Shown: piece after piece, positions 1 to 7,396 of the stretch
Layout: every line of letters begins with the position of its first letter
How positions within the stretch are numbered: the stretch's first letter is position 1
Origin: Azospirillum oryzae
GTDB taxonomy: Bacteria > Pseudomonadota > Alphaproteobacteria > Azospirillales > Azospirillaceae
NCBI RefSeq assembly: GCF_900177515.1
Contig: NZ_FXAK01000010.1
Coordinates: forward strand, 124,001-188,000
DNA length: 64,000 nt
Direction: 5' to 3'
Notes under the pieces: model-generated
Database searches by the model: none
What the model was told of the DNA's origin: nothing
The model's input: only the letters and a program-made list of their open reading frames with translations
Program-made: the position numbers and the translations under genes

Positions 1-114
1 CAGCGCCAGCGCCGCCAGGAAGGCCATCAGCGCGGTGATCCAGCCGAGAAAGCGCGAGGACGGATCGACCGCCAGCGGCAGGTCGGAACGGGGACGCACG
101 GGACGAAGCGCCAT
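1..114 (-). CDS. ftsX: Cell-division protein FtsX, N-terminal fragment cut by window edge
   Basis: Only the first 38 codons are visible; the rest lies beyond base 1. FtsX is the polytopic inner-membrane partner of FtsE, and the complex regulates septal peptidoglycan hydrolases. The visible part has an Arg/Pro-rich cytoplasmic tail (MALRPVRPRSDLP) followed by the start of a hydrophobic helix (WITALMAFLAALAL), the usual alphaproteobacterial FtsX N-terminus. The ATG lies 4 nt after the ftsE stop, so the two genes are co-transcribed and probably translationally coupled. The call rests on the N-terminal pattern together with the ftsE neighbour. Confidence 0.75.
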   Translation of the reverse strand, partial: MALRPVRPRSDLPLAVDPSSRFLGWITALMAFLAALAL

Positions 115-118
115 GCCG

Positions 119-844
119 CTACTCCCACCTTGCATCGTTGGCCCGCGCGTCCTGCGCCCGGCCCTCATTCGCCCGGCTGCCGCGCGAGGGAACGACCATC
201 AGCCGGCCATTGTCGAGATGCAGGCGCGGATGGTCGAAACGGCGGATCAGCGCCTCGTTGTGGGTGGCGATCACCACGGTGGTCCCCAGCTTGTACAGTT
301 CCTCGAACAGATAGAGCAGCCGCATGCCGATGCCGTCGTCGACGTTGCCGGTGGGCTCGTCGGCCAGCAGCAGCCGCGGCCGGTTGATCACCGACCGGGC
401 GATGGCGACCCGCTGCTTCTGCCCGCCCGACAGGGTCGACGGCTTGGCGTGCAGGTGGTTGCCCAGCCCCACCCAGCGCAGGATCTCGCTGCAATGGGCG
501 ACCACGTCGGCTTCCGGCGTGCCGGCCATGCGCAGCGGCAGCGCGACATTGTCCAGTGCCGACAGATGGTCGAGCAGAGCGAAATCCTGGAACACCACGC
601 CGATCTGGCGGCGGAGTTCCGGCAGGTCGCGGCGGGTCACCATCGCCATGTCACGGCCGAACAGGGTGACCAGCCCGCGCGAGGGCCGGTGGGCGAGATA
701 CATCAGCTTCAGCAGCGACGATTTGCCCGCGCCGCTGGCGCCGGTCAGGAAATGGAAGGATCCGGGCTGAAGGGTAAAGCTGATGTCGCGCAGCACCTCC
801 GCCTCGGTGCCGTACCGCAAGCCGACATTCTCGAAACGAATCAC
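119..844 (-). CDS. ftsE: Cell-division ATP-binding protein FtsE
   Basis: Cytoplasmic ABC ATPase of the FtsEX complex, which couples ATP use to activation of cell-wall hydrolases at the septum. The protein is 241 aa, a little longer than typical FtsE (about 220) because of a charged C-terminal tail. Walker A GASGAGKS is at residues 35-42, the signature LSGGQ at 138-142 and Walker B LLLADEP at 158-164, so it looks catalytically intact. The start is a GTG at 844 (VIRFENVGLRYG), which gives the normal ABC N-terminus; frames reaching further upstream run into non-coding sequence. It is divergent from the plsC-type gene, with about 150 bp between them. Confidence 0.93.
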   Translation of the reverse strand: MIRFENVGLRYGTEAEVLRDISFTLQPGSFHFLTGASGAGKSSLLKLMYLAHRPSRGLVTLFGRDMAMVTRRDLPELRRQIGVVFQDFALLDHLSALDNVALPLRMAGTPEADVVAHCSEILRWVGLGNHLHAKPSTLSGGQKQRVAIARSVINRPRLLLADEPTGNVDDGIGMRLLYLFEELYKLGTTVVIATHNEALIRRFDHPRLHLDNGRLMVVPSRGSRANEGRAQDARANDARWE

Positions 845-991
845 GGTCCCACCACAGCTCGTCAACCCCTCCGCGCCGGGGACAATGCACCCGGCGGGGG
901 GCGGAGTCCACCCCGCCCCGCAACCTTCGAAGATGTCCCGGACCACGCGGAATACTTGAGAAGTCGGCGAAGACCTGACAAGTTGCCGGCC

Positions 992-1774
992 ATGATCTGG
1001 ATCCGGTCCCTCGCCTTCAACATCGCGTTCCATCTCTGGACCGCGCTGATGTGCTTCGCCCTGCTGTGGATGCTGCTGCTGCCGCGGCCGCAGATGGTGG
1101 CGGTCGTGGTGTGGTATCTGCGCACGGTCGGCTGGCTTGAGCGCACGCTCGTCGGCATCCGCTACGAGGTGCGCGGGCGCGAGAACCTGCCCGACGGTCC
1201 CTTCCTGCTGGCGGCCAAGCACCAGTCGGCCTGGGAGACGATGAAGCTCCACCTGCTGGTGAAGGATCCCGCGATCATCCTGAAGCGCGAGCTGATGTGG
1301 ATCCCGATCTGGGGTTGGTACGCCGCCAAGGCGAAGATGATCCCGGTCGACCGCGGCGCCGGCGGGGCGGCGATCAAGTCGCTGATCCGCAACTCCCGCC
1401 CGGTGCGGGACGAGGGTCGCCCGATCGTGATCTTCCCGCAGGGCACCCGCGTCGCGCCGGGCACCTACCGGCCCTACCGCATCGGCGTCGGCGTGCTGTA
1501 CGACAGCCTGGGCATTCCCATCGTGCCGATGGCGCTGAATGCCGGGCTCTATTGGCCGCGCCACAGCTTCCTGAAGTATCCCGGCACGGTGGTGGTGGAG
1601 TTCCTGCCGCCGATCATGCCCGGAACGCCGCGCGCCGAGGCGATGCGCGACCTGGAGGAGCGGCTGGAGGCCGCGAGCGACCGTCTCGTCACCGCCGCCG
1701 GCGGCCCGCCGACCCTGCGCCCGCCGCAGCCGGAACCGGAACGGGACAAGCGGACGGTGACCGCCGTCTCCTGA
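992..1774 (+). CDS. 1-acyl-sn-glycerol-3-phosphate acyltransferase (PlsC family)
   Basis: Predicted membrane-associated acyltransferase that makes phosphatidic acid from lysophosphatidic acid. It has 260 aa, with a hydrophobic N-terminal anchor (about residues 8-45). The acyltransferase block I reads KHQSAWE (76-82), so the classical HX4D is HX4E, a variant I recall as common in alphaproteobacterial homologues. Block III is FPQGTR (147-152) instead of FPEGTR. The C-terminal 20 residues are Pro/Glu/Arg-rich and disordered. The frame stays open upstream to base 35, but ATG 992 is chosen because it gives the hydrophobic anchor start. Which acyl or lysolipid it uses is not visible. Confidence 0.85.
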   Translation: MIWIRSLAFNIAFHLWTALMCFALLWMLLLPRPQMVAVVVWYLRTVGWLERTLVGIRYEVRGRENLPDGPFLLAAKHQSAWETMKLHLLVKDPAIILKRELMWIPIWGWYAAKAKMIPVDRGAGGAAIKSLIRNSRPVRDEGRPIVIFPQGTRVAPGTYRPYRIGVGVLYDSLGIPIVPMALNAGLYWPRHSFLKYPGTVVVEFLPPIMPGTPRAEAMRDLEERLEAASDRLVTAAGGPPTLRPPQPEPERDKRTVTAVS

Positions 1775-1859
1775 CGGGCACCATAAGAGCCGACCACGAC
1801 GGTTATCCTTGAGCACGGCGGCGTATCTGCCTAGGCTCGCGCAACGAATCGCCGGAAGG

Positions 1860-1874
1860 GCCGGTTGAACCGGC
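1860..1874. promoter_or_regulatory. 15-bp palindrome upstream of the DUF2491/psp-like genes
   Basis: GCCGGTTGAACCGGC is a perfect inverted repeat around a single central base. It sits 5-6 bp before the ATG at 1880 and overlaps a possible TTG start at 1865. It could be an operator or a 5'-UTR hairpin for the stress module that follows. The only evidence is its symmetry and position. Confidence 0.35.
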
Positions 1875-1879
1875 TCCGG

Positions 1880-3736
1880 ATGACGCGCGAGAGGAAGATG
1901 ACGCAAACCGAGAAGCCCCAAAGGCCCACCCGGCGTCAGGACCGCTGGACGAAACGGTGGCGCGCCGCCGCCGTCGCCCTTCTGATGACGGTGCAGCCGC
2001 TGTCGGTCCCCGTCGGCGCGATCCTTACCGCTCCTGTTGCCCCCGCTCCGCTTGCCATCGCCGCCACCGTTGCAGCCATCACCCTGGCGCCGGGAGAGGC
2101 CGAAGCCCGCGCCGGCTCCAGAAGCCGGTCGTCCGGCGGTTATTCGCGACCGTCCCGTACCCCGTCCATCGGCGGCGGCAGCGGCGGCTATTCCCGCCCG
2201 TCCGCGCCGCGAACGCCTTCCACCGGAAGCGGCGGCGGCTGGTTCTCCGGCGGGCCGTCCAGTTCCAGCGGCGGCTATGCCCGGCCGGGCAACAGCGCCC
2301 CGCCGGTCGCCGCGCCGCCCAGCTCGGCCGGTGACCGGACCTTCAGCCAGCAGGGTTCGGCGGATGCGCTGAACCGCTACCGCACCCGGCAGGAGAACGA
2401 CCGCACGCCGCCGGCCCAGCCGGGCGCGCCGCCGCCCGCCGCCTCGACCCAAGGCCGCAGCAGCGGGTCCAGCGGCTCGGGCTGGGGGTGGGGCTGGGGA
2501 TCGGGCGGCTCCTCCTACCGCACCCCGTCGACACGGCCGGCGCCGGCCAACCGCTATGGCGGCTACGGCTGGAGCCCGCCGCCCTACGCCTACAGCGCCC
2601 CCCGCCGCTTCGGCATCTGGGACGGGCTGTTCCTGTGGTTCATGCTCGACACGCTGACCCGGCCGGGACATGCCGCCTTCTTCCACAACAATGCCGAAGA
2701 CCCCGGCTATCGCGAGTGGCGGCAGGAGGCCGACCGGCTGGCCAGCGACAATGCGGAACTGCGCGCCAAGCTGGACCAGCTCGACCAGCAGATGGCCGCC
2801 CAGGCCGGAACCCCGCGCGAGGCCGGTCAGCTGCCGCCCGACGTGCCGGCGGAACTGGCCCGCGCCGACTCGTCCAGTTCGGTGGACAGCGCCAGCGCGG
2901 CGCAGGCCCCAGGCGATGTCGGTGGCGGATCCGGCGGGCACGGCTTCTGGTGGTGGGGCTTCCTGCTGCTCGGCATCGCGGTGCTGTTCCTGCTGTGGCG
3001 GGCGCGGCGCCGGATGGAGTCGCCGCCAAAATCGGGTCCAGTCGCCAACAGCCCTGTATCCAAGGGAGGATCGGACGTGCCCCTGTTCGGAACGCTCGGC
3101 AATTACGTCAACCAGAAGCTCAGCGGCAAGGCCTACAGCCCGTCGCTGTTCCGGCTGGGCATGACCGTCACCATCGACCCCACCCCCTTCCTGCTGGCGG
3201 AGGGCGCCACCAAGGTCAAGGCGCCGGACACCGGCACCGACCGGCTGGTGTCGATCGAGGCGGTCGGCACAGTCACCTCCGGCCCGGCGACCGTCTATCG
3301 CCTGCATCTGCCGGGGGGCGGCTTCTTCCAGATCCACCTCGGCCCCGACGGGCAGCCGGACGAGTGCCGCTATTTCACGCCCATCGACAGCGTCACCCCA
3401 TCCGACGAGGGCGAGTGGGGGTTCTGGCTGGACGATGCGGAGGGGATGATCGGCTGGCCGGAATTCCAGACCAAGGACGGCAAGCTCTATCCCCGCGTCT
3501 GGCAGCCGGGGGCCAGCCGGATCCAGCCCTTCACCCTCAGCGAGGCGCGCCAGACCCTGCGCGGGACCGAGACGGTGACCAGCCAGTCGATGCTGTACGG
3601 CGCGCCGACCAACGCCGCGTCCCCGGCGCCCGCCACCGAATATATCCTGGTGGAGGCGGTGGAGCGGTCCGGCCGCGCGTCGGTCGAGATCGCCGCCGGC
3701 ATCGACGTGAACCCCGCTTCCCTCTCCCTGTCCTAA
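1880..3736 (+). CDS. DUF2491 (YjfK-like) membrane protein with long Ser/Gly/Pro-rich N-terminal region
   Basis: The protein is 618 aa from ATG 1880; ATG 1898 and TTG 1865 are alternatives. The N-terminus is basic and then hydrophobic (RWRAAAVALLMTVQPLSV), and looks like a signal or anchor. About 200 residues of Ser/Gly/Pro/Arg-rich low complexity follow, then a coiled-coil-prone stretch, a Trp-rich membrane helix (about 354-376, WWWGFLLLGIAVLFLLW) and a C-terminal DUF2491 domain (about 400-618) with LPGGGFFQIH and WPEFQTKDGKLYPRVW. DUF2491 is the YjfK family, which travels with DUF350 (YjfL) and PspA-like (YjfJ) genes, exactly the next two genes here. Role inferred: an envelope-stress accessory protein. 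The biochemical activity of the family is unknown. Confidence 0.8.
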   Translation: MTRERKMTQTEKPQRPTRRQDRWTKRWRAAAVALLMTVQPLSVPVGAILTAPVAPAPLAIAATVAAITLAPGEAEARAGSRSRSSGGYSRPSRTPSIGGGSGGYSRPSAPRTPSTGSGGGWFSGGPSSSSGGYARPGNSAPPVAAPPSSAGDRTFSQQGSADALNRYRTRQENDRTPPAQPGAPPPAASTQGRSSGSSGSGWGWGWGSGGSSYRTPSTRPAPANRYGGYGWSPPPYAYSAPRRFGIWDGLFLWFMLDTLTRPGHAAFFHNNAEDPGYREWRQEADRLASDNAELRAKLDQLDQQMAAQAGTPREAGQLPPDVPAELARADSSSSVDSASAAQAPGDVGGGSGGHGFWWWGFLLLGIAVLFLLWRARRRMESPPKSGPVANSPVSKGGSDVPLFGTLGNYVNQKLSGKAYSPSLFRLGMTVTIDPTPFLLAEGATKVKAPDTGTDRLVSIEAVGTVTSGPATVYRLHLPGGGFFQIHLGPDGQPDECRYFTPIDSVTPSDEGEWGFWLDDAEGMIGWPEFQTKDGKLYPRVWQPGASRIQPFTLSEARQTLRGTETVTSQSMLYGAPTNAASPAPATEYILVEAVERSGRASVEIAAGIDVNPASLSLS

Positions 3737-3761
3737 CCCACACGACAAGAGTGCCGGCCCC

Positions 3762-4187
3762 ATGGAAAGCACCTTCGGTTCCATCCTGACCGCGCTCGGC
3801 ACCGGCCTTCCGGTGCTGCTGGTCCAGCTCGCCACCGCGCTGGCGCTGCTGGTGGCGGGCGTCGCCGTCTACACCCGCATCACCCCCTTCGACGAGCGCC
3901 GGCTGGTGGCGGAAGGCAATGCCGCCGGCGGCCTGACGCTGGCCGGGTCCATCGTGGCGCTGGCCATCCCGCTGGCGGCGACGCTGGCGACCAGCGCCTT
4001 CGTGCTGGACATCCTGCTGTGGGGCGTGGTGGCGCTGATCCTGCAACTGGTCGCCTTCGCCGTGGCGACCCTGCTGATCCGCGACCTGCGCGGCCAGATC
4101 GAATCGGGCAACGTCGCGTCGGCCGCGGCGCTGGTCGGGGTCCAGCTGGGGGTGGCGCTGATCAACGCCGCCGCCATGGCGGGATAA
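3762..4187 (+). CDS. DUF350 family inner-membrane protein (YjfL-like)
   Basis: Small polytopic membrane protein of 141 aa with four hydrophobic segments (about 14-36, 52-75, 80-102 and 118-138). It has the DUF350 signature around ITPFDE and the Gly/Ala-rich GGLTLAGSIVALAIPL. It starts 25 nt after the DUF2491 gene and precedes the PspA-like gene. YjfL/DUF350 proteins accompany PspA and DUF2491 in envelope-stress clusters; their molecular role is not established. The start at 3762 is the only sensible ATG. Confidence 0.85.
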   Translation: MESTFGSILTALGTGLPVLLVQLATALALLVAGVAVYTRITPFDERRLVAEGNAAGGLTLAGSIVALAIPLAATLATSAFVLDILLWGVVALILQLVAFAVATLLIRDLRGQIESGNVASAAALVGVQLGVALINAAAMAG

Positions 4188-4202
4188 AGGGGAGACAGCT
4201 CT

Positions 4203-4220
4203 CCCCCGAGAGGTAAGGAT
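4203..4220 (-). repeat. Isolated iteron copy between the DUF350 and pspA-like genes
   Basis: CCCCCGAGAGGTAAGGAT matches, in reverse orientation, the iteron of the repA origin 6 kb away, and is identical over 18 bp to the copy at 10572-10589. It lies in the DUF350-pspA gap. Confidence 0.75.
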
Positions 4221-4325
4221 GGGGTCTGGTTCCGGGATCGCCCCCTCCCCATCTGTGCAGGCGAAGCGTCCGTCGCCCCGGTGCGGGGGGCGCCTCCAAC
4301 AACCCTCCTTCGACAGGAATCAGCC

Positions 4326-5096
4326 ATGCTTGCCTTCATCCGCAACCTTATGGGTGTCAAGACCGACCAGGCCGTCCAGGGCGCCATGGAGGCGCTGGTG
4401 CGCTGGGATCCGAAGTCCGCGACCGAGGCGGAGCTGCGGACCATGGAGCAGCATCTGGACCAGCTTGGCCGGCAGGTGGCGGAGGCCCGCGCCATCCATG
4501 ACCGCGAGCAGCGCGAGGCCGACGAGATCAAGGCGCTGTCGAACCAGCGCATGGCCGCCGCCGAGCATCTGCAGCGCCAGATCGAGGCCGAGACCGACCC
4601 GACCCGCAAGGCCGGCCTGGAGAAGAGCCTGGAGACCGTCGTCGCCATGCTGGAGGAGATGGCTCCGGAGATCGACCGCGAGGTCCGCGATGCGGTCGAG
4701 GCGCGCGAGTTCCTGGAGATGCTGGAAAAGAACTATGCCGACGCCGGCGCCAAGCTGAAGGCCGCCCGCGCCGAACTGACCCGCGCCCAGCGCGACATGG
4801 GCCGCGCCGACCAGCAGCGCGCCATGGCCGAACGTCAGGCCGAAGCCGCCCGTCAGGCCGCCGGCCTCGCCGGCGCGACCAGCGGCCTGACCGTCGCGCT
4901 GAAGGCGATGCAGGACACCGCCGCCAAGGATCTGGCCGCGGCGGAGGCCGCCAACGCCAAGGCCAAGCTGCTGCGCCCGTCGGCCCCTGAGAAGGAAGAC
5001 CCCAACATCGCCGCCGCGCTCGCCGCCGCGTCGGGCAAGACCGCGCCGACCAGCCTGTCCGACCGTCTGGCGGCGCTGAAGGCCAAGCAGGGCTGA
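4326..5096 (+). CDS. pspA: PspA/IM30 family membrane-stress protein (YjfJ-like)
   Basis: The protein is 256 aa and almost entirely charged alpha-helix with long coiled-coil heptads, as in the PspA/Vipp1 (ESCRT-III-like) superfamily, which assembles on stressed membranes. Residues 1-25 (MLAFIRNLMGVKTDQAVQGAME) form the amphipathic N-terminal helix. An Ala-rich linker (about 190-245) and a short C-terminal helix (SLSDRLAALKAKQG) follow. ATG 4326 is chosen over an upstream in-frame ATG because AGGAAT precedes it and the helix then starts at the N-terminus. It is the third gene of the DUF2491-DUF350-PspA set. Inverted iterons bracket it at 4203 and 5129. Confidence 0.87.
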   Translation: MLAFIRNLMGVKTDQAVQGAMEALVRWDPKSATEAELRTMEQHLDQLGRQVAEARAIHDREQREADEIKALSNQRMAAAEHLQRQIEAETDPTRKAGLEKSLETVVAMLEEMAPEIDREVRDAVEAREFLEMLEKNYADAGAKLKAARAELTRAQRDMGRADQQRAMAERQAEAARQAAGLAGATSGLTVALKAMQDTAAKDLAAAEAANAKAKLLRPSAPEKEDPNIAAALAAASGKTAPTSLSDRLAALKAKQG

Positions 5097-5128
5097 GGGT
5101 GACGGGATCGGCGGGGGAGACTCCGCCG

Positions 5129-5147
5129 ATCCTTACCGCTTGGGGGC
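5129..5147 (+). repeat. Isolated iteron copy downstream of pspA-like gene
   Basis: ATCCTTACCGCTTGGGGGC fits the origin iteron consensus in forward orientation. With the copy at 4203-4220 it forms an inverted pair around the pspA-like gene. Confidence 0.75.
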
Positions 5148-5158
5148 CTTTGGGGGGA

Positions 5159-5194
5159 TGGAACAGCGTGGAACGGTTTCCGGCTGCTGTTCCA
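5159..5194. terminator. Candidate bidirectional terminator hairpin
   Basis: TGGAACAGC (5159-5167) pairs perfectly with GCTGTTCCA (5186-5194) in the gap between the convergent pspA-like and HTH genes. There is no clear T-tract. Confidence 0.4.
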
Positions 5195-5214
5195 TGTCCG
5201 CTGGCCCGCATGCC

Positions 5215-5931
5215 TCACAGACGGCCGAAGGCGGCCTTTCCGCCCCGACGCTCCTGCACCGAGCCGAGGTTGGGATAGGGATCGTCGGGGTTGAGCGTCC
5301 AGGGATAGACGCCCTTCGGCCCGGTCGATTCCGGGCGGGCCAGGATGGCGGCGACGGCGCGCGGATCGGGCGGGGTGCGCTCACGGATCGCGCCGGGGAT
5401 GTCGTCGTCATCGTCCAGTTCGGGGACGATCTCGACAGACGGGTCTTCCGACCGCTGCGGGGCGGCGAAGTCGGCCGGCTGCCGGGTTTGCGGCTGTTGG
5501 GCCGCCTGTTGGGCAGAGGGGGCTCCGAGACCGTCGAGAAGACCGAGCCGGTCGGCCAGCCAGCGGACGGTCGACGGATCGCCGGCCGAGACCAGCCGTT
5601 CGATCTGCTCCGCCACCAGGGCGCGGAGAGAGGAGAGCCGGAGTTCGGCCTCGCGGTTCAGCGCCTGCCGTTCCCACCACACCCTGTGACGGAAGTCCTT
5701 CGATCCGTAATAGGCGCGCCAGAGAGTCGTCCGGCTGCAACCCATGGCGCGGGAGACGCTGAGAAAGCTGCTGCCACGGGCCAGCATGCCGGCGGCCATG
5801 ACCCATTGCTCCTCATGAAACTGCGAACCGGGAACCAGCGAGCCTTCGGACGGCACCGGCGGTTCCTCGGCCCAGCAGGGGAAACGGTCGCCAAGAGCGT
5901 TGGGGGTCAGGGTACGGCTGTCGAGGGGCAT
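5215..5931 (-). CDS. Hypothetical protein with HTH-like N-terminal domain
   Basis: Not recognised at family level; 238 aa. Residues about 38-75 (EEQWVMAAGMLARGSSFLSV then SRAMGCSRTTLWRAYYG) have the helix-turn-helix spacing seen in recombinase or terminase-small-subunit-like DNA-binding domains. A charged helix with Arg/Glu and a conserved-looking DPSTVRWLADRLGLL follows. The C-terminal half is Gln/Ala/Pro-rich, has an acidic run (ELDDDDD) and is probably disordered. ATG 5931 is preferred to a TTG at 5946. It stands alone, convergent with the pspA-like gene. DNA binding is inferred only from the HTH pattern. Confidence 0.55.
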   Translation of the reverse strand: MPLDSRTLTPNALGDRFPCWAEEPPVPSEGSLVPGSQFHEEQWVMAAGMLARGSSFLSVSRAMGCSRTTLWRAYYGSKDFRHRVWWERQALNREAELRLSSLRALVAEQIERLVSAGDPSTVRWLADRLGLLDGLGAPSAQQAAQQPQTRQPADFAAPQRSEDPSVEIVPELDDDDDIPGAIRERTPPDPRAVAAILARPESTGPKGVYPWTLNPDDPYPNLGSVQERRGGKAAFGRL

Positions 5932-6409
5932 GGGGTGGCTCCGCAAGGGGGTGGGGCTGTTTCGCGGAGAGGGTATAGGAAAATTGTCCCTTTATAGGGA
6001 GTTTTGTGCAAAATCCGCAGGGATCAAGAGGTTAAGGTCGGCGCCCCGCCGGGATCAGGGGGCGATGGGACGGAAGTGCTCAGATTGTCCGGGATGTGAA
6101 AACGCGCTCGGAACATGTGCTCCTACACCCCATAGTGCCGGCTTGTCATAACAGCCACCACGCCATCGCTTTCCAAGGCAAGGACGTTCAACCAGCGCAA
6201 CGCCATCCCGGTTACCGATGCGACAGCATGGATTGGTGCAAACCTCACCATGCCCCGTAGCGTGCGGCCGCCTGGCGGCAGCACGACCGTTGCGGGCTGG
6301 AAAGCCTCCACCTTTTTACGAACGGCGGCTATCCGATCCGCAATCCGTCGGACAGGGTAACCGAGAATGGATGTTTGCGGCCGTTCGGCCCCTCCCGAGA
6401 GGGGAGACC
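5932..6409. other. Gene-poor gap with a possible eroded coding remnant
   Basis: No intact gene is supported here. On the minus strand, bases 6123-6370 keep an open frame with protein-like composition (GYPVRRIADRIAAVRKKVE and TLRGMVRFAPIHAV) ending at a stop at 6123-6125, but there is no sensible start and no family I recognise. It may be the 3' remnant of a gene that lay behind the LysR gene. Confidence 0.3.
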
Positions 6410-7291
6410 TCAATCCGTTGAAAACGCCATCAACTCCGCGATGCAGTCGGCGACAATGCGAGATGGACGACGGTTCGGTGGCAGAAGGAGCAGAGTGCGT
6501 GATCGAATTTCCGGCTCGAACGCACAGACGACCAGGCCTCGACCGAGATAGGGTTCGGCAGTCAGTGGATTGACCAGACCGCACCCGATGCCAGCCTGCA
6601 CCATCGCACATACGGTCATCGAGTAGGGCGTCTCCAGCACGATTTTCGGCATCACGCCATGGGCGGCCAGCACCCCATCCAGCCGGCGGCGCGCGGTGTC
6701 CTCGGGAGCGAGGGCGATGAATGGCGTGCCGTGTAGATCGGCAGGATGCAGAACTTTGCGTTGCGCAAGCAGGTGGTCGGCCGGAACCGCGATCACGAGA
6801 CGCTGCTGCATGAAAAGCGTCGCATCCACTCCGGTGACGTCGATCTCGTCGGCCGCCAGCCCGACATCGAACTGGCCGGAAGTGATCAGGTCCTTCACCA
6901 CCGAGGACATACGCGCTTGCACTGTGATCGACACGTCGGGATGCCGCACTTGGAAGGCACGCAATGCCTTCGGCAGAATGGTGGTGCTGACCGCCGAATG
7001 GCAGGCGACCCGGATTTCCCCCGAGCCGAAGTCACGGATGCGCGCTGCGGCGGCGCGCAGATGGATCAGACCGGCAAAGGATGAGGCCACTTCCTGGAAG
7101 AACAGCCGCGCCTCCTCCGTCGGGAGCATGCGCCCTTTGGCGCGGTGGAACAGCGCGAAGCCGATTTCCCGCTCCAACTCCTGGAGCGCCTTGCTGACGG
7201 CGGGTTGCGAAATGCGCAGCACCTCGGCCGCGCGCGAAGCGGTGCCGTTGGTCATCACCGCGTGGAACACCTCGACCTGCCGCAGGTTCAT
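6410..7291 (-). CDS. LysR-family transcriptional regulator
   Basis: The protein is 293 aa, normal for the family. The N-terminal winged HTH (1-60) reads MNLRQVEVFHAVMTNGTASR and then AAEVLRISQPAVSKALQELE. The remainder is a periplasmic-binding-protein-like effector domain (about 90-290). It is divergent from the PLP-dependent lyase gene at 7397 with a 105-bp shared intergenic region carrying a T-N11-A type site, so it probably controls that gene and itself. The effector is unknown; a sulfur amino acid is a guess from context. Confidence 0.9.
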   Translation of the reverse strand: MNLRQVEVFHAVMTNGTASRAAEVLRISQPAVSKALQELEREIGFALFHRAKGRMLPTEEARLFFQEVASSFAGLIHLRAAAARIRDFGSGEIRVACHSAVSTTILPKALRAFQVRHPDVSITVQARMSSVVKDLITSGQFDVGLAADEIDVTGVDATLFMQQRLVIAVPADHLLAQRKVLHPADLHGTPFIALAPEDTARRRLDGVLAAHGVMPKIVLETPYSMTVCAMVQAGIGCGLVNPLTAEPYLGRGLVVCAFEPEIRSRTLLLLPPNRRPSRIVADCIAELMAFSTD

Positions 7292-7301
7292 GATGGTCTC
7301 T

Positions 7302-7320
7302 CTATAACCTGTGGGAATAG
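7302..7320. promoter_or_regulatory. Candidate LysR-type operator (CTAT-N11-ATAG)
   Basis: CTAT at 7302-7305 and ATAG at 7317-7320 form an inverted repeat separated by 11 bases, the T-N11-A arrangement of LysR-type boxes. It lies 11 bp upstream of the lysR start codon and 77 bp upstream of the divergent lyase gene. Confidence 0.55.
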
Positions 7321-7396
7321 ACTAGCTTGAAATCCATATTGGACGAAATAGGGCTGGTGGCGTCATATCGGGGGAGTCAGTCAAAGGACGCCTCCC

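Noticed and set aside
845..3835. Very long minus-strand open frame upstream of ftsE
   Set aside because: It runs antisense to plsC and the DUF2491 gene and has Arg/Gly/Ala-biased shadow composition. Only the FtsE part (to 844) is real.
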